In this document: piece by piece, positions 6,460 to 12,485 of the stretch
Layout of the letters: every line of letters starts with the position of its first letter
Numbering within the stretch: the first letter of the stretch is position 1
Source of the DNA: Oscillospiraceae bacterium
GTDB lineage: Bacteria; Bacillota; Clostridia; Oscillospirales; CAG-272
Length of the DNA stretch: 12,584 nucleotides
Direction of reading: 5' to 3'
Assembly: GCA_015065045.1 (NCBI GenBank)
Contig: SVRB01000038.1
Span: forward strand, 1-12,584
Position numbers and translations under genes: made by a program
The notes under the pieces: model-generated
The model's input: only the letters and a program-made list of their open reading frames with translations
Database searches by the model: none
What the model was told of the DNA's origin: nothing

Positions 6460-6500
6460 AAAAACGCATCATCTATATTGATGATGCGTTTTTGTTTTTC
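6460..6500 (+). terminator. Intrinsic terminator after the propeller gene
   Basis: AAAAACGCATCATC (6460-6473) pairs perfectly with GATGATGCGTTTTT (6480-6493), with a six-base loop TATATT, followed by GTTTTTC. It closes the M42/GrpB/propeller run 28 bases after its last stop codon. Confidence 0.9.
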
Positions 6501-6550
6501 AACCCTCAGTTGAAAAATTCTCGTTTGAGCTGCAAAAATGTAAAATATAC

Positions 6551-6579
6551 TTGACATTTTAGGCTTCTTGTGGTATTGT
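6551..6579 (+). promoter_or_regulatory. Strong sigma-A-type promoter of the XRE/membrane-protein pair
   Basis: A perfect TTGACA (6551-6556) is followed after 17 bp by TATTGT (6574-6579). Transcription would begin near 6586, inside the palindrome described separately, leaving a leader of about 40 bases. Confidence 0.75.
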
Positions 6580-6585
6580 ATATAT

Positions 6586-6601
6586 GTAAAGCAAACTTTA
6601 C
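6586..6601 (+). promoter_or_regulatory. Candidate operator: perfect palindrome at the transcription start
   Basis: GTAAAG-CAAA-CTTTAC is a perfect 6-bp inverted repeat with a 4-base centre. It starts seven bases past the -10 element, where a bound dimer would block initiation. The next gene encodes a one-domain XRE-type repressor, so autoregulation is the natural inference. Confidence 0.6.
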
Positions 6602-6624
6602 TTTTGTGGTGAGGGGGAGTATAT

Positions 6625-6822
6625 TTGAATAACAAAATAAAAGAGTTAAGAAAACAGCTCAACGTTACTCAAGACGAGTTAGCGGGTGTTGTTGGGGTAA
6701 CAAGACAGACAATAATATCACTTGAAAACGGAAAATATAATGCCTCTTTACAGCTTGCATTTAAGATATCCAAGTATTTTGGCAAGAATATTGAAGAAGT
6801 ATTTATTTTTGAGGAGGAATGA
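6625..6822 (+). CDS. Minimal XRE/Cro-type helix-turn-helix transcriptional regulator
   Basis: The 65-residue protein is essentially one Cro/CI-type DNA-binding domain: KIKELRKQLNVTQDELAGVV (helices 1-2), GVTRQTIISLENGKYNASL (recognition helix and after) and LAFKISKYFGKNIEEVFIFE. This is the compact YgzD-like group common in Firmicutes. The start is a TTG at 6625, chosen because GGGAG (6615-6619) lies five bases before it and because the family begins exactly at this Met-x-x-Lys-Ile-Lys-Glu-Leu position. The downstream membrane gene starts three bases past its stop codon and shares this transcript. It most likely binds the palindrome at 6586-6601 as a dimer and represses its own operon. The signal it senses is not evident. 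Confidence 0.9.
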   Translation: MNNKIKELRKQLNVTQDELAGVVGVTRQTIISLENGKYNASLQLAFKISKYFGKNIEEVFIFEEE

Positions 6823-6824
6823 GT

Positions 6825-7241
6825 ATGGAGTTTAAGAGAAAACTGAAAATCAGATTGTATGTTGCTATCTCGTATATAATTTTAGGTGTAGCTATGATAG
6901 CTGCTTCTCTCATATTAAAAATTTCGAATAATTTTATATCGTCGTTCGGCTTTGCTCTTTTTATGATCGGCATCGTGCGTACAAGAAGTTATCGTTTGAT
7001 TACCAAGAATGAGGAAACCATAAGAAAGCAGATGATTGCAGAGACCGATGAAAGAAACGTAGCTATTGCCCACAAAGCAAAGAGCCTTTCATTTATGATA
7101 TACCTGTTTCTTGTAAGTGTTACTGTAATAGTTTTGGAATTATTAAACAAGATCGAGCTCGCAATTATTCTTGCGGGAACGGTTGCTTTCTTGGTTCTCT
7201 TATACTGGATATGCTATTTTATAATAAGAAAAAGATCGTAA
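6825..7241 (+). CDS. Four-helix membrane protein paired with the XRE regulator (DUF2178/DUF3796-like)
   Basis: The 138 residues hold four hydrophobic segments (about 11-31, 37-52, 89-107, 110-134). A charged cytosolic loop with the pattern EETIRKQMIAETDERNVAIA (63-82) and a basic tail RKRS complete it. That loop is characteristic of small membrane proteins encoded next to one-domain HTH regulators in Firmicutes and archaea (DUF2178/DUF3796-type, from memory). The ATG at 6825 is preferred: GAGGAGG (6811-6817) is seven bases away, while the ATG at 6819, which overlaps the regulator stop as ATGA, would be only one base from it. The gene ends inside the 5' arm of a terminator hairpin. A role in sensing membrane state and controlling the regulator is possible but unproven; no enzymatic motif is present. 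Confidence 0.8.
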   Translation: MEFKRKLKIRLYVAISYIILGVAMIAASLILKISNNFISSFGFALFMIGIVRTRSYRLITKNEETIRKQMIAETDERNVAIAHKAKSLSFMIYLFLVSVTVIVLELLNKIELAIILAGTVAFLVLLYWICYFIIRKRS

Positions 7242-7266
7242 ACTTTTAGTTTACGATTCTTTTTTA
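7234..7266. terminator. Bidirectional intrinsic terminator between convergent genes
   Basis: ATCGTAAACT (7235-7244) and AGTTTACGAT (7248-7257) form a perfect 10-bp stem with loop TTT. On the forward strand TCTTTTTT follows. On the reverse strand the stem is followed by CTTTTTCTTATT, so it can stop both the membrane-protein gene and the kinase operon. The forward stop codon (7239-7241) lies in the stem. Confidence 0.85.
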
Positions 7267-8328
7267 TTGTTTAATTATTATTGATTCGGAGCAACGCGAT
7301 TTTATCTGCGTTTGAGAGAAATATATATTCTCAAGAGGGATCCATTCTTCAAAAAAACGCTTTGCGAGCTGTTTGGTATTTCGCTTTAATATGCGTTCTT
7401 TTTGGTAAATTGGATCAATATCCAAAAACAACGAAAGATCATAATATTTTTCAAATTGGGGGTGCATAGAATATGCGCCCTCTATTATTGTCAGCTTCTT
7501 TGGAGCGACTGATATCGGCTGACCTAACGTTTGTGTAGAGCAATCGAATTTTCTGTAGCATACCGTTTTATTTTGTCTTAACGGCAGTAGCACCTCATCA
7601 TAAAAGCGTTCTCTGTCAACGTTGCCGCCCACCTCTGCAAGACGTTGTGCGGTTCGCTGTTCGGGACGTAGGAAAAAGTCGTCCATATGGAACACATTGC
7701 AATCATATACGCTTTGCAGTATACCTGAAAGCGTTGTTTTTCCGCTTGCGCTTCCGCCTTCAATGGCGACAACAGCCGAGCCTTTGCTAAGAAGTGCATC
7801 TATTTTTATAAATATCTGCAAATAATCTGCGTAACGGTTATCGATCACGCGATAGGCAGGATTATACGCTGAGCGAAATGTATCGGAGTGGCGTATAGCA
7901 GGATAGCCCTTGCTTTCCCATTTATTGAGCGATAGATCAAAGGAATCACGGTCAAGCGGCAGAGATCCGTCTGCGATAAGACTCTTTATGACACTTATTT
8001 TTTCTTTCAATATAGCCATACCGTCGGGTTCCTTTTTTGCCGAGAGACAGAATAATTTTGCAAGAGTTTCGGCATTCAATCCTTCGTTTAAGCACGAAAG
8101 CTGAACGCGGCTATATGAACCGTCAAGCAATTCCTTGATGGGCGTTTTTGTCTTTTGTAACGCATCGTATTCTTTTTTTATATTTTCTAACACCAATCCT
8201 TCGTTTGACACGAGGTGCTCGCAACCGAACGAGCTTTGGAATATGTATTTAAAAATATCTTCAGCTTGCAGCTCAGGATAGGTTTTGTAGTGGCTTATCA
8301 AGAGCTCACGGGTTTTATTTTTGTCCAT
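7264..8328 (-). CDS. Uridine kinase-like P-loop kinase with an unexplained N-terminal domain
   Basis: Residues ~180-354 are a P-loop kinase of the uridine kinase/phosphoribulokinase/CoaA class. They show Walker A EGGSASGKTT (190-199), the substrate loop FHMDDFF (213-219), YRKFDC (258-263), strand LTIIEGAYS (279-287) and an Arg-rich lid KERILKRN (310-317). It should transfer phosphate from ATP to a small hydroxylated substrate such as a nucleoside or vitamin. Residues 1-170 form a separate domain with HYKTYPELQAEDIFKYIFQS, FGCEHLV and DGSYSRVQL, a combination I recall in clostridial uridine kinase-like proteins but cannot assign a role. The gene is last in the reverse operon. Its ATG lies inside the final codons of the ECF S-component gene (14-bp overlap), so translation is probably coupled. 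The ribosome binding site is weak (GAGA), consistent with coupling. Confidence 0.85.
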   Translation of the reverse strand: MDKNKTRELLISHYKTYPELQAEDIFKYIFQSSFGCEHLVSNEGLVLENIKKEYDALQKTKTPIKELLDGSYSRVQLSCLNEGLNAETLAKLFCLSAKKEPDGMAILKEKISVIKSLIADGSLPLDRDSFDLSLNKWESKGYPAIRHSDTFRSAYNPAYRVIDNRYADYLQIFIKIDALLSKGSAVVAIEGGSASGKTTLSGILQSVYDCNVFHMDDFFLRPEQRTAQRLAEVGGNVDRERFYDEVLLPLRQNKTVCYRKFDCSTQTLGQPISVAPKKLTIIEGAYSMHPQFEKYYDLSLFLDIDPIYQKERILKRNTKQLAKRFFEEWIPLENIYFSQTQIKSRCSESIIIKQ

Positions 8329-8872
8329 TTTGATCTCTCAATTTTAAAACATTTAAGTTGTCAAGAAGCATAACGATTACGGGAACCAAAACTATCTGCA
8401 AAATAATACCGGGGACAGCATTGGTCAATGCTCCGGCAATAAAGGCTGCAAAAGTAAAGCTTCCGCTGTTTAATCCAACGCAAATAAACATTGCCGCGCC
8501 CCAAACAAGACGGCCTAAAATCATAGCTGTAATCAATGAGCAATAGATAAAGGGCTTCTTGCGGGGAAGGATTTTGTGCATAAGTCCTGCGATGGCGCCG
8601 TATGCTGCAAGCTCAAAAGCCATACATACTGCTGTGGGGAACATAGGGGGGAATCCGCCTGTTAAGGCTGAACGCAATAACGGAGCGATAAATCCAACTA
8701 TAAGTCCCCAGGGCCAACCGCATATAAATCCGCAGAGCAAAACGGGTGGGTGCATCGGGCAAAGTACAGAGCCTATTTTTGGAATCTGTCCTGTCAAAAA
8801 TGGCAAAACGTAAGCAAGCGCCAAAAAGAGAGATGCAAGTATCATATTTAGAAGTCTGTTGTGCTTTTTCAT
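8315..8872 (-). CDS. ECF transporter S component (substrate-binding membrane subunit)
   Basis: The 185-residue protein is almost entirely hydrophobic, with about six membrane helices (roughly 8-28, 42-66, 77-99, 107-133, 140-170). It carries a family-like signature LPFLTGQIPKIGSVLCPMHP (23-42) followed by PVLLCGFICGWPWG. From memory this belongs to the energy-coupling-factor S components, which capture vitamins or precursors and use a shared EcfT/EcfA/EcfA' module encoded elsewhere; none is in this window. Pantothenate, another vitamin or a nucleoside-like compound are all possible. The start is ATG at 8872: AAGGA lies about seven bases upstream, whereas extension to 8914 would overlap the dehydrogenase gene and add a polar tail. 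It follows that gene by 2 bp and overlaps the kinase gene by 14 bp. The pairing suggests uptake followed by phosphorylation. Confidence 0.85.
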   Translation of the reverse strand: MKKHNRLLNMILASLFLALAYVLPFLTGQIPKIGSVLCPMHPPVLLCGFICGWPWGLIVGFIAPLLRSALTGGFPPMFPTAVCMAFELAAYGAIAGLMHKILPRKKPFIYCSLITAMILGRLVWGAAMFICVGLNSGSFTFAAFIAGALTNAVPGIILQIVLVPVIVMLLDNLNVLKLRDQNGQK

Positions 8873-8874
8873 GT

Positions 8875-9783
8875 TCAGTTCCTTTCCAGCACACCTTTTG
8901 CAGTATGTTCGCACTGTAAAAATACACGCTCGGATATCTCGGAAATCTTCGATATTTCACTATCTTTACAGGTTTTAAGTTGTTGTTTTTTCGGCAGTCC
9001 CCATATGTTAAATATACGAGGACCTATCCATTCGCAGTAGTCTGTTTTATCGAACACGCCCTTTAAAATCGAGAGAGCGGCAGTTTTCGGCTTCATAAAA
9101 ATAACCTTCATTGGATGCTTGATCAAAGCAAATATCAGCTTTGGATAATGGGCTGTAATGTTGGTCAAGGTTATTCCCGGATGTACTACCGAAAGGGTTG
9201 CTTTATCTTCGTTTTTAAAAAGCTCATATAAAGAAAACATTAAATATCTTTTTGCGTTTCCGTATACCTTTGACGATGCTTTTCTTTTTAAGAAATCTAC
9301 GTCGTTTTCGTCAATTTTCGAGTAATTATGAGCGATGCTTCCGACAACGATCATCTTGCCGTTTCGTTCACTGAGCATAGGTAATATTTTTCTGATTATG
9401 TAATAAGGTGACGCAAAGTTTATCTGAAAAACGTTGTCAAATCCGCTTGTACATATATGTCGGGGAATGCTGTATGCGCCTGCATTATGTATAAAATAGT
9501 CGATTCCGATCTCGTTAAGCTTTTTGCTGACCGTATCGGCGCAGGAGATATCCTCTAAATCGAGCGTAATACAGCTAATGTCGGCATTTTTAAAGCGACA
9601 GCATAGGCTGTCTTTATGCGCCGATGAGCGTTCATAGCTTCTATCGAGAAGTATAAGAGATGCTCCGAGCGATACGAGGTACGAGCATAGTTCTTTTCCA
9701 AGTCCACCTGTCGAGCCTGTTATCGCAATTTTCTTTCCGTGTAATTCTTTTGTGTGTATCTTAAGCCATTTTTGTATGTTCAT
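8875..9783 (-). CDS. Short-chain dehydrogenase/reductase (retinol dehydrogenase-like SDR)
   Basis: The classical SDR elements are all present: cofactor loop ITGSTGGLGKEL (21-32), LLDRS (45-49) after the second strand, HNAGAY (99-104), GSIAHN (148-153) with catalytic Ser149, YGNAK (174-178) as the YxxxK catalytic pair, and HPGITLTNI (201-209). It should carry out an NAD(P)-dependent oxidation or reduction of a carbonyl/alcohol; the substrate cannot be read. At 302 residues it is longer than a minimal SDR, with a ~60-residue C-terminal tail containing a short repeat, SEISKISEIS. The ATG at 9783 is chosen because the frame upstream of it runs into the promoter (-35 at 9840-9835), so longer starts would precede the transcript. 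The ribosome binding site is poor. First gene of the reverse operon; the S component follows after 2 bp. Confidence 0.85.
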   Translation of the reverse strand: MNIQKWLKIHTKELHGKKIAITGSTGGLGKELCSYLVSLGASLILLDRSYERSSAHKDSLCCRFKNADISCITLDLEDISCADTVSKKLNEIGIDYFIHNAGAYSIPRHICTSGFDNVFQINFASPYYIIRKILPMLSERNGKMIVVGSIAHNYSKIDENDVDFLKRKASSKVYGNAKRYLMFSLYELFKNEDKATLSVVHPGITLTNITAHYPKLIFALIKHPMKVIFMKPKTAALSILKGVFDKTDYCEWIGPRIFNIWGLPKKQQLKTCKDSEISKISEISERVFLQCEHTAKGVLERN

Positions 9784-9811
9784 TATGCTCACGTCATTTT
9801 CTTTTTTGTTT

Positions 9812-9840
9812 AGTATAGCATAAAAATATAATTGTTTCAA
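9812..9840 (-). promoter_or_regulatory. Promoter of the SDR/ECF/kinase operon
   Basis: On the reverse strand, TTGAAA (9840-9835) and TATACT (9817-9812) are separated by 17 bp. The predicted leader is only about 20 bases and A-rich, so no riboswitch precedes this operon. Confidence 0.72.
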
Positions 9841-9865
9841 TACTATTACTGATTTAATTAAGTCT

Positions 9866-9897
9866 GTAAGTGTTTACTTAATAATTGTAAGTAAATG
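9866..9897. promoter_or_regulatory. Cluster of TAAGT/ACTTA inverted repeats between two divergent promoters
   Basis: TAAGT (9867-9871), ACTTA (9876-9880) and TAAGTAAA (9888-9895) form two overlapping inverted repeats. The better one is TTTACTTA (9873-9880) with TAAGTAAA (9888-9895), a perfect 8-bp arm pair with a 7-base centre. The block ends two bases before the forward -35, the usual place for an activator or repressor site. No matching regulator gene was identified in the window. Confidence 0.5.
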
Positions 9898-9926
9898 TTG
9901 ACATTTTTGAAAAATGGATGTATACT
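9898..9926 (+). promoter_or_regulatory. Strong promoter of the SipW/TasA-like operon
   Basis: A perfect TTGACA (9898-9903) is followed after 17 bp by TATACT (9921-9926). The leader is about 35 bases and ends with AAGGAG (9955-9960), eight bases before the ATG at 9969. The strength of both sites fits high expression of the first gene. Confidence 0.82.
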
Positions 9927-9968
9927 TAATTTAGCAAAATTATTTCTAACTCAAAAGGAGATAAAGAT

Positions 9969-10538
9969 ATGAAAAAACTTAGTTTATTGATGGCATTGAT
10001 CGTGCTTGTGACCATCGGCGGAGTTTATGCTACATGGAACTACGCACAGGGTAACGTTTCTACAGCGCAGGGCTTTGCTCTTCCCAAGATGGAAACAGTT
10101 GTTACTACCGGTACAAAGGGTTCTATTGCAGTAGATGTGTCCGGTCTTACAATTAAAATTGATGACGATGCAAATGATGCTTACACACACAAGGCTGTTT
10201 TGAAGATGGACGGCGAGCTTAAGATCAACTTCACTCCCGCAGTTGGTGCTGACGAATCAGTAGCAAATAACGGTATAAAGATGAGAGTTGAAATTACTTG
10301 TACAGAAAACTGGAAATATGATGAAAAGAACATATTTACTGTAGACACTTCGAAGAATGTTATTATAACCGATTCTGCTACAAAAGAAATTGTGATTACT
10401 GCAGATGAACTTGCAGAAATCATTCAGCTCAACGACTTTACCCTCGCTACATATAGTGAATTCCAGGAATTCCAGACAATCCTTAACCGCGGTAACATTA
10501 AGATCCAGGTAAGCGAAGTAGTACAAACAGAAAGCTAA
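9969..10538 (+). CDS. TasA-like exported protein with a SipW-dependent-type signal peptide
   Basis: The 189-residue protein begins with a SipW-type signal, MKKLSLLMALIVLVTIGG, followed by VYATW. By analogy with TasA (cut before AFND in GGGTWA-AFND), cleavage is expected after Ala21, leaving Thr22-Trp23 at the mature N-terminus. The mature ~168 residues have no hydrophobic anchor, one Cys (Cys111), and alternating polar/hydrophobic stretches (GSIAVDVSGLTIKIDDD; HKAVLKMDGELKINF; NVIITDSATKEIVIT) that suggest a beta-sandwich. It ends in the strand NIKIQVSEVVQ. TasA/CalY-family proteins form extracellular fibres or surface-linked subunits; sequence similarity here is mainly in the signal and general architecture, so fibre formation is inference. 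It is the first and probably most abundant product of the operon, with the best promoter and ribosome binding site, and is followed by a hairpin and then the peptidase gene. It could also be an accessory surface protein. Confidence 0.75.
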   Translation: MKKLSLLMALIVLVTIGGVYATWNYAQGNVSTAQGFALPKMETVVTTGTKGSIAVDVSGLTIKIDDDANDAYTHKAVLKMDGELKINFTPAVGADESVANNGIKMRVEITCTENWKYDEKNIFTVDTSKNVIITDSATKEIVITADELAEIIQLNDFTLATYSEFQEFQTILNRGNIKIQVSEVVQTES

Positions 10539-10546
10539 ATAAGACA

Positions 10547-10581
10547 GAGGGAGTGTTTCTTTAAAAAAGGAATACTCCCTT
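10547..10581 (+). other. Intercistronic hairpin without a T-tract
   Basis: AGGGAGTGTTTCTTT (10548-10562) pairs along its whole length with AAAGGAATACTCCCT (10566-10580), with two G-U pairs and a 3-base loop. Only ACACATAAGG follows, so it is not a normal intrinsic terminator. Its position between the exported protein and the peptidase fits mRNA protection or partial termination that sets their ratio. Confidence 0.7.
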
Positions 10582-10598
10582 ACACATAAGGAAAAAAA

Positions 10599-11417
10599 AT
10601 GACTGATTACGATTTGTATATATTTTTTCTCTGCTTTACCGTTTTCACGATTCTGACGGTTTTGCTTTTCGGAATGCTGTATTTTATCGTTAAGCAAAGT
10701 CTTCGTTTGATACGTTGCGGAGAAGAAGATGATTATATTATTAAAGAATTTACGCAAACGAAGAAACAAAGCAAGGCTATAGGTGTTTTTAATACCGTTG
10801 TTTCTGTAGTTTTATGTGTTTTCTTTCTGATATCATTTATATTTTCAATTTATATAAACGTAACAGAGGATGTTTATTTTAAAAACACCCCGACGTTAAA
10901 AGTGGTTAAAACCGGTTCTATGGCGGAAAAACGCAGTACGAACGAATATCTTTTTAAAAACGATCTTAACGATCAGATAAAAACGTTTGATCTTATTTTG
11001 ACGTACGAGTTACCCGAAGAAAAAGATTTGAAGCTTTATGATATTGTTGTTTATGAAGCGGACAACACTCTCGTTGTACATAGAATCGTAGGTATTGAAG
11101 AACCGAATGAACGCCATCCGAACGAACGTTGGTTTACCTGTCAGGGAGATAACGTGGAATTGCCCGACCGTTTTCCCGTTCACTATTCTCAGATGAAGGG
11201 AATATACAGAGGACAGCGTGTTGCGTTTGTCGGTAGTTTTATTTTGTTTATGCAGTCGCCTGCAGGCTGGCTGTGCATTCTTCTTGTTGTTGCTGCGATA
11301 ATTGCAACACCTATAATTGAAAAGAAGATCTTGTCGGAAAAGAAAAAGCGTTTTAAATTGATAGTTAAGCAAAACAACCTCAATACATTGTCGAAAGAAC
11401 AGGTAGAGTTGGTATGA
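10599..11417 (+). CDS. sipW: SipW-type (ER-type) signal peptidase I with extra N-terminal membrane segment
   Basis: The catalytic signatures are those of the archaeal/ER-type signal peptidases: VVKTGSMAE (102-110) with nucleophile Ser107, LVVHRIVG (158-165) with His161 in place of the bacterial Lys, and CQGDNVELPDRFP (181-193) with the acidic residues Asp184 and Asp190, ending GIYRGQRVAFVG. Membrane segments lie near 6-31, 62-88 and 209-238, so the catalytic domain faces outside between the second and third. Bacillus SipW is about 190 residues; the 272 here include an added N-terminal helix plus a charged cytosolic loop (32-60) and a basic C-terminal tail. It should process the two co-encoded precursors whose signals share GGxYATW. 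AAGGA lies six bases before the ATG. The stop overlaps the next start as ATGA, indicating coupled translation. Confidence 0.9.
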   Translation: MTDYDLYIFFLCFTVFTILTVLLFGMLYFIVKQSLRLIRCGEEDDYIIKEFTQTKKQSKAIGVFNTVVSVVLCVFFLISFIFSIYINVTEDVYFKNTPTLKVVKTGSMAEKRSTNEYLFKNDLNDQIKTFDLILTYELPEEKDLKLYDIVVYEADNTLVVHRIVGIEEPNERHPNERWFTCQGDNVELPDRFPVHYSQMKGIYRGQRVAFVGSFILFMQSPAGWLCILLVVAAIIATPIIEKKILSEKKKRFKLIVKQNNLNTLSKEQVELV

Positions 11418-12397
11418 ACGGAAAAATTATTCTTAAGCCGCTCACCCTTATTGTAGCTCTGCTGTTTATAATTTCAATAGGCGGAGCATATGCAACGTGG
11501 TACTATTCAAGAGGGGTTTGCGATGATGTTTATGAAGTATTGCCGCTTGATGTTTTTCCATGGTCCGGAGCCGAAATTTTGCCCGAGGAAGACCAGGTAG
11601 GTAAAAACCATAGAAGCCTTATTGAAATTATTCTCAACGGAACAATAAAAGAAAATAACGGGAAAACGACGTATTTGGGACTTAACTATCAACAGTCGTA
11701 CCTCAATTCAGAGATAGAAAGCCGTTCTGAAGGTTCTTGGTGGGCAACGTCGGACACTCTTGGAAGTATGGATTTCTGGGAAAAAAGCGATATTGATAAG
11801 TATTTCAATACCAGTAATGAAAATATTTCGTTCGTAATTTATTTCCCTGATGGCGTATCAGATACGTACTATCTCTATACCACCGACGTTAAACTGAATA
11901 ATGGTGACAGCGCGAATATAGCGATAGGTGAAAATATCTATCCTATTTACCAAACTGTTCTCAAGAAGAATTCCCAGGGTGTTTGGGAAGCTACCGAAAC
12001 AAAAATGGGATATGCAAAATCCGCATGGTATGACAACAGAATAACGGGAAGTTTGCTCAAATATCCGTCGTTTGATCCTTCAACGTGGAAGGAAGAAACG
12101 CTTGGAACTACGGCAAATAACGCTATATGGAGCTATATGGGACAAAACACAACGGCATACGTTGATAGTGCTGATACCGATGTGTACTATAAGCTCAAGC
12201 CCTCCCAAAGCACGACGTATACGGTATACTCGAGCAATGAAAATGCTAAGATATATATTCTTGACAAGAATCAGAAGCAGATTTCTGTAAGCTCGGGAGC
12301 ACAGGGAACAAACAAGGTAACGTTCCAAGCTTCTGCCAATACTGTATATTACATAAAAATGTCAGGAAGCACTTCTATACCTTTCAGTATTTCATAA
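11414..12397 (+). CDS. Second SipW-dependent exported protein with a PPC-like C-terminal beta-domain
   Basis: The 327-residue protein starts with the hydrophobic signal LTLIVALLFIISIGG (10-24) followed by AYATWYYSRG, so the predicted cut is after Ala27, matching the first operon protein. The mature chain is Trp/Tyr-rich with two Cys near the start of the protein region (Cys36 only is clear) and no C-terminal anchor or sorting signal. Residues ~65-200 look like a large beta-rich domain (NHRSLIEIILNGTIK; ENISFVIYFPDG; YLYTTDVKLNNGD). The last ~80 residues (DTDVYYKLKPSQSTTYTVYS, then AKIYILDKNQKQI and NTVYYIKMSG) resemble the bacterial pre-peptidase C-terminal beta-sandwich found in many secreted proteins. 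Its ATG overlaps the peptidase stop by four bases with only a weak ribosome binding site. By position it could be a fibre anchor or assembly protein like TapA, but no sequence link to TapA is seen. Confidence 0.72.
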   Translation: MNGKIILKPLTLIVALLFIISIGGAYATWYYSRGVCDDVYEVLPLDVFPWSGAEILPEEDQVGKNHRSLIEIILNGTIKENNGKTTYLGLNYQQSYLNSEIESRSEGSWWATSDTLGSMDFWEKSDIDKYFNTSNENISFVIYFPDGVSDTYYLYTTDVKLNNGDSANIAIGENIYPIYQTVLKKNSQGVWEATETKMGYAKSAWYDNRITGSLLKYPSFDPSTWKEETLGTTANNAIWSYMGQNTTAYVDSADTDVYYKLKPSQSTTYTVYSSNENAKIYILDKNQKQISVSSGAQGTNKVTFQASANTVYYIKMSGSTSIPFSIS

Positions 12398-12437
12398 AAA
12401 AATATCCACCGATTCGGTGGATATTTTTATTGTTTTT
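12398..12437 (+). terminator. Intrinsic terminator of the SipW operon
   Basis: AAAAATATCCACC (12398-12410) pairs perfectly with GGTGGATATTTTT (12416-12428), followed by ATTGTTTTTATA. It starts at the base after the last stop codon and ends the three-gene operon. Confidence 0.9.
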
Positions 12438-12460
12438 ATAGAGACAATAAATCCTAATCT

Positions 12461-12485
12461 TGTAGGGGCGACCATTGGTCGCCCG
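12461..12485. repeat. GC-rich palindromic repeat unit
   Basis: TGTAGGGGCGACC-ATT-GGTCGCCCG contains a perfect 8-bp stem, GGGCGACC (12466-12473) with GGTCGCCC (12477-12484), and a three-base loop. It stands out in A/T-rich DNA with no T-tract after it. From memory, TGTAGGGGCG...CGCCCG palindromes recur between genes in gut Clostridia, like REP elements. Only one copy is visible here. Confidence 0.6.

Noticed and set aside
8872..8960. Longer starts for the ECF S component reaching into the dehydrogenase gene
   Set aside because: The added residues are polar and atypical, and AAGGA sits correctly before the ATG at 8872.
9783..9840. Extended N-terminus of the short-chain dehydrogenase
   Set aside because: The frame upstream overlaps a good promoter (TTGAAA, 17 bp, TATACT), so those codons would not be on the transcript.
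10549..10585. Intercistronic hairpin as an intrinsic terminator
   Set aside because: Only two T residues follow the stem, and the peptidase gene directly after it has no promoter of its own that I can see.
10257..10769. 170-codon reverse open frame across the exported protein/peptidase boundary
   Set aside because: It is antisense to two well-supported genes, reads through the hairpin, and shows no domain or ribosome binding site.
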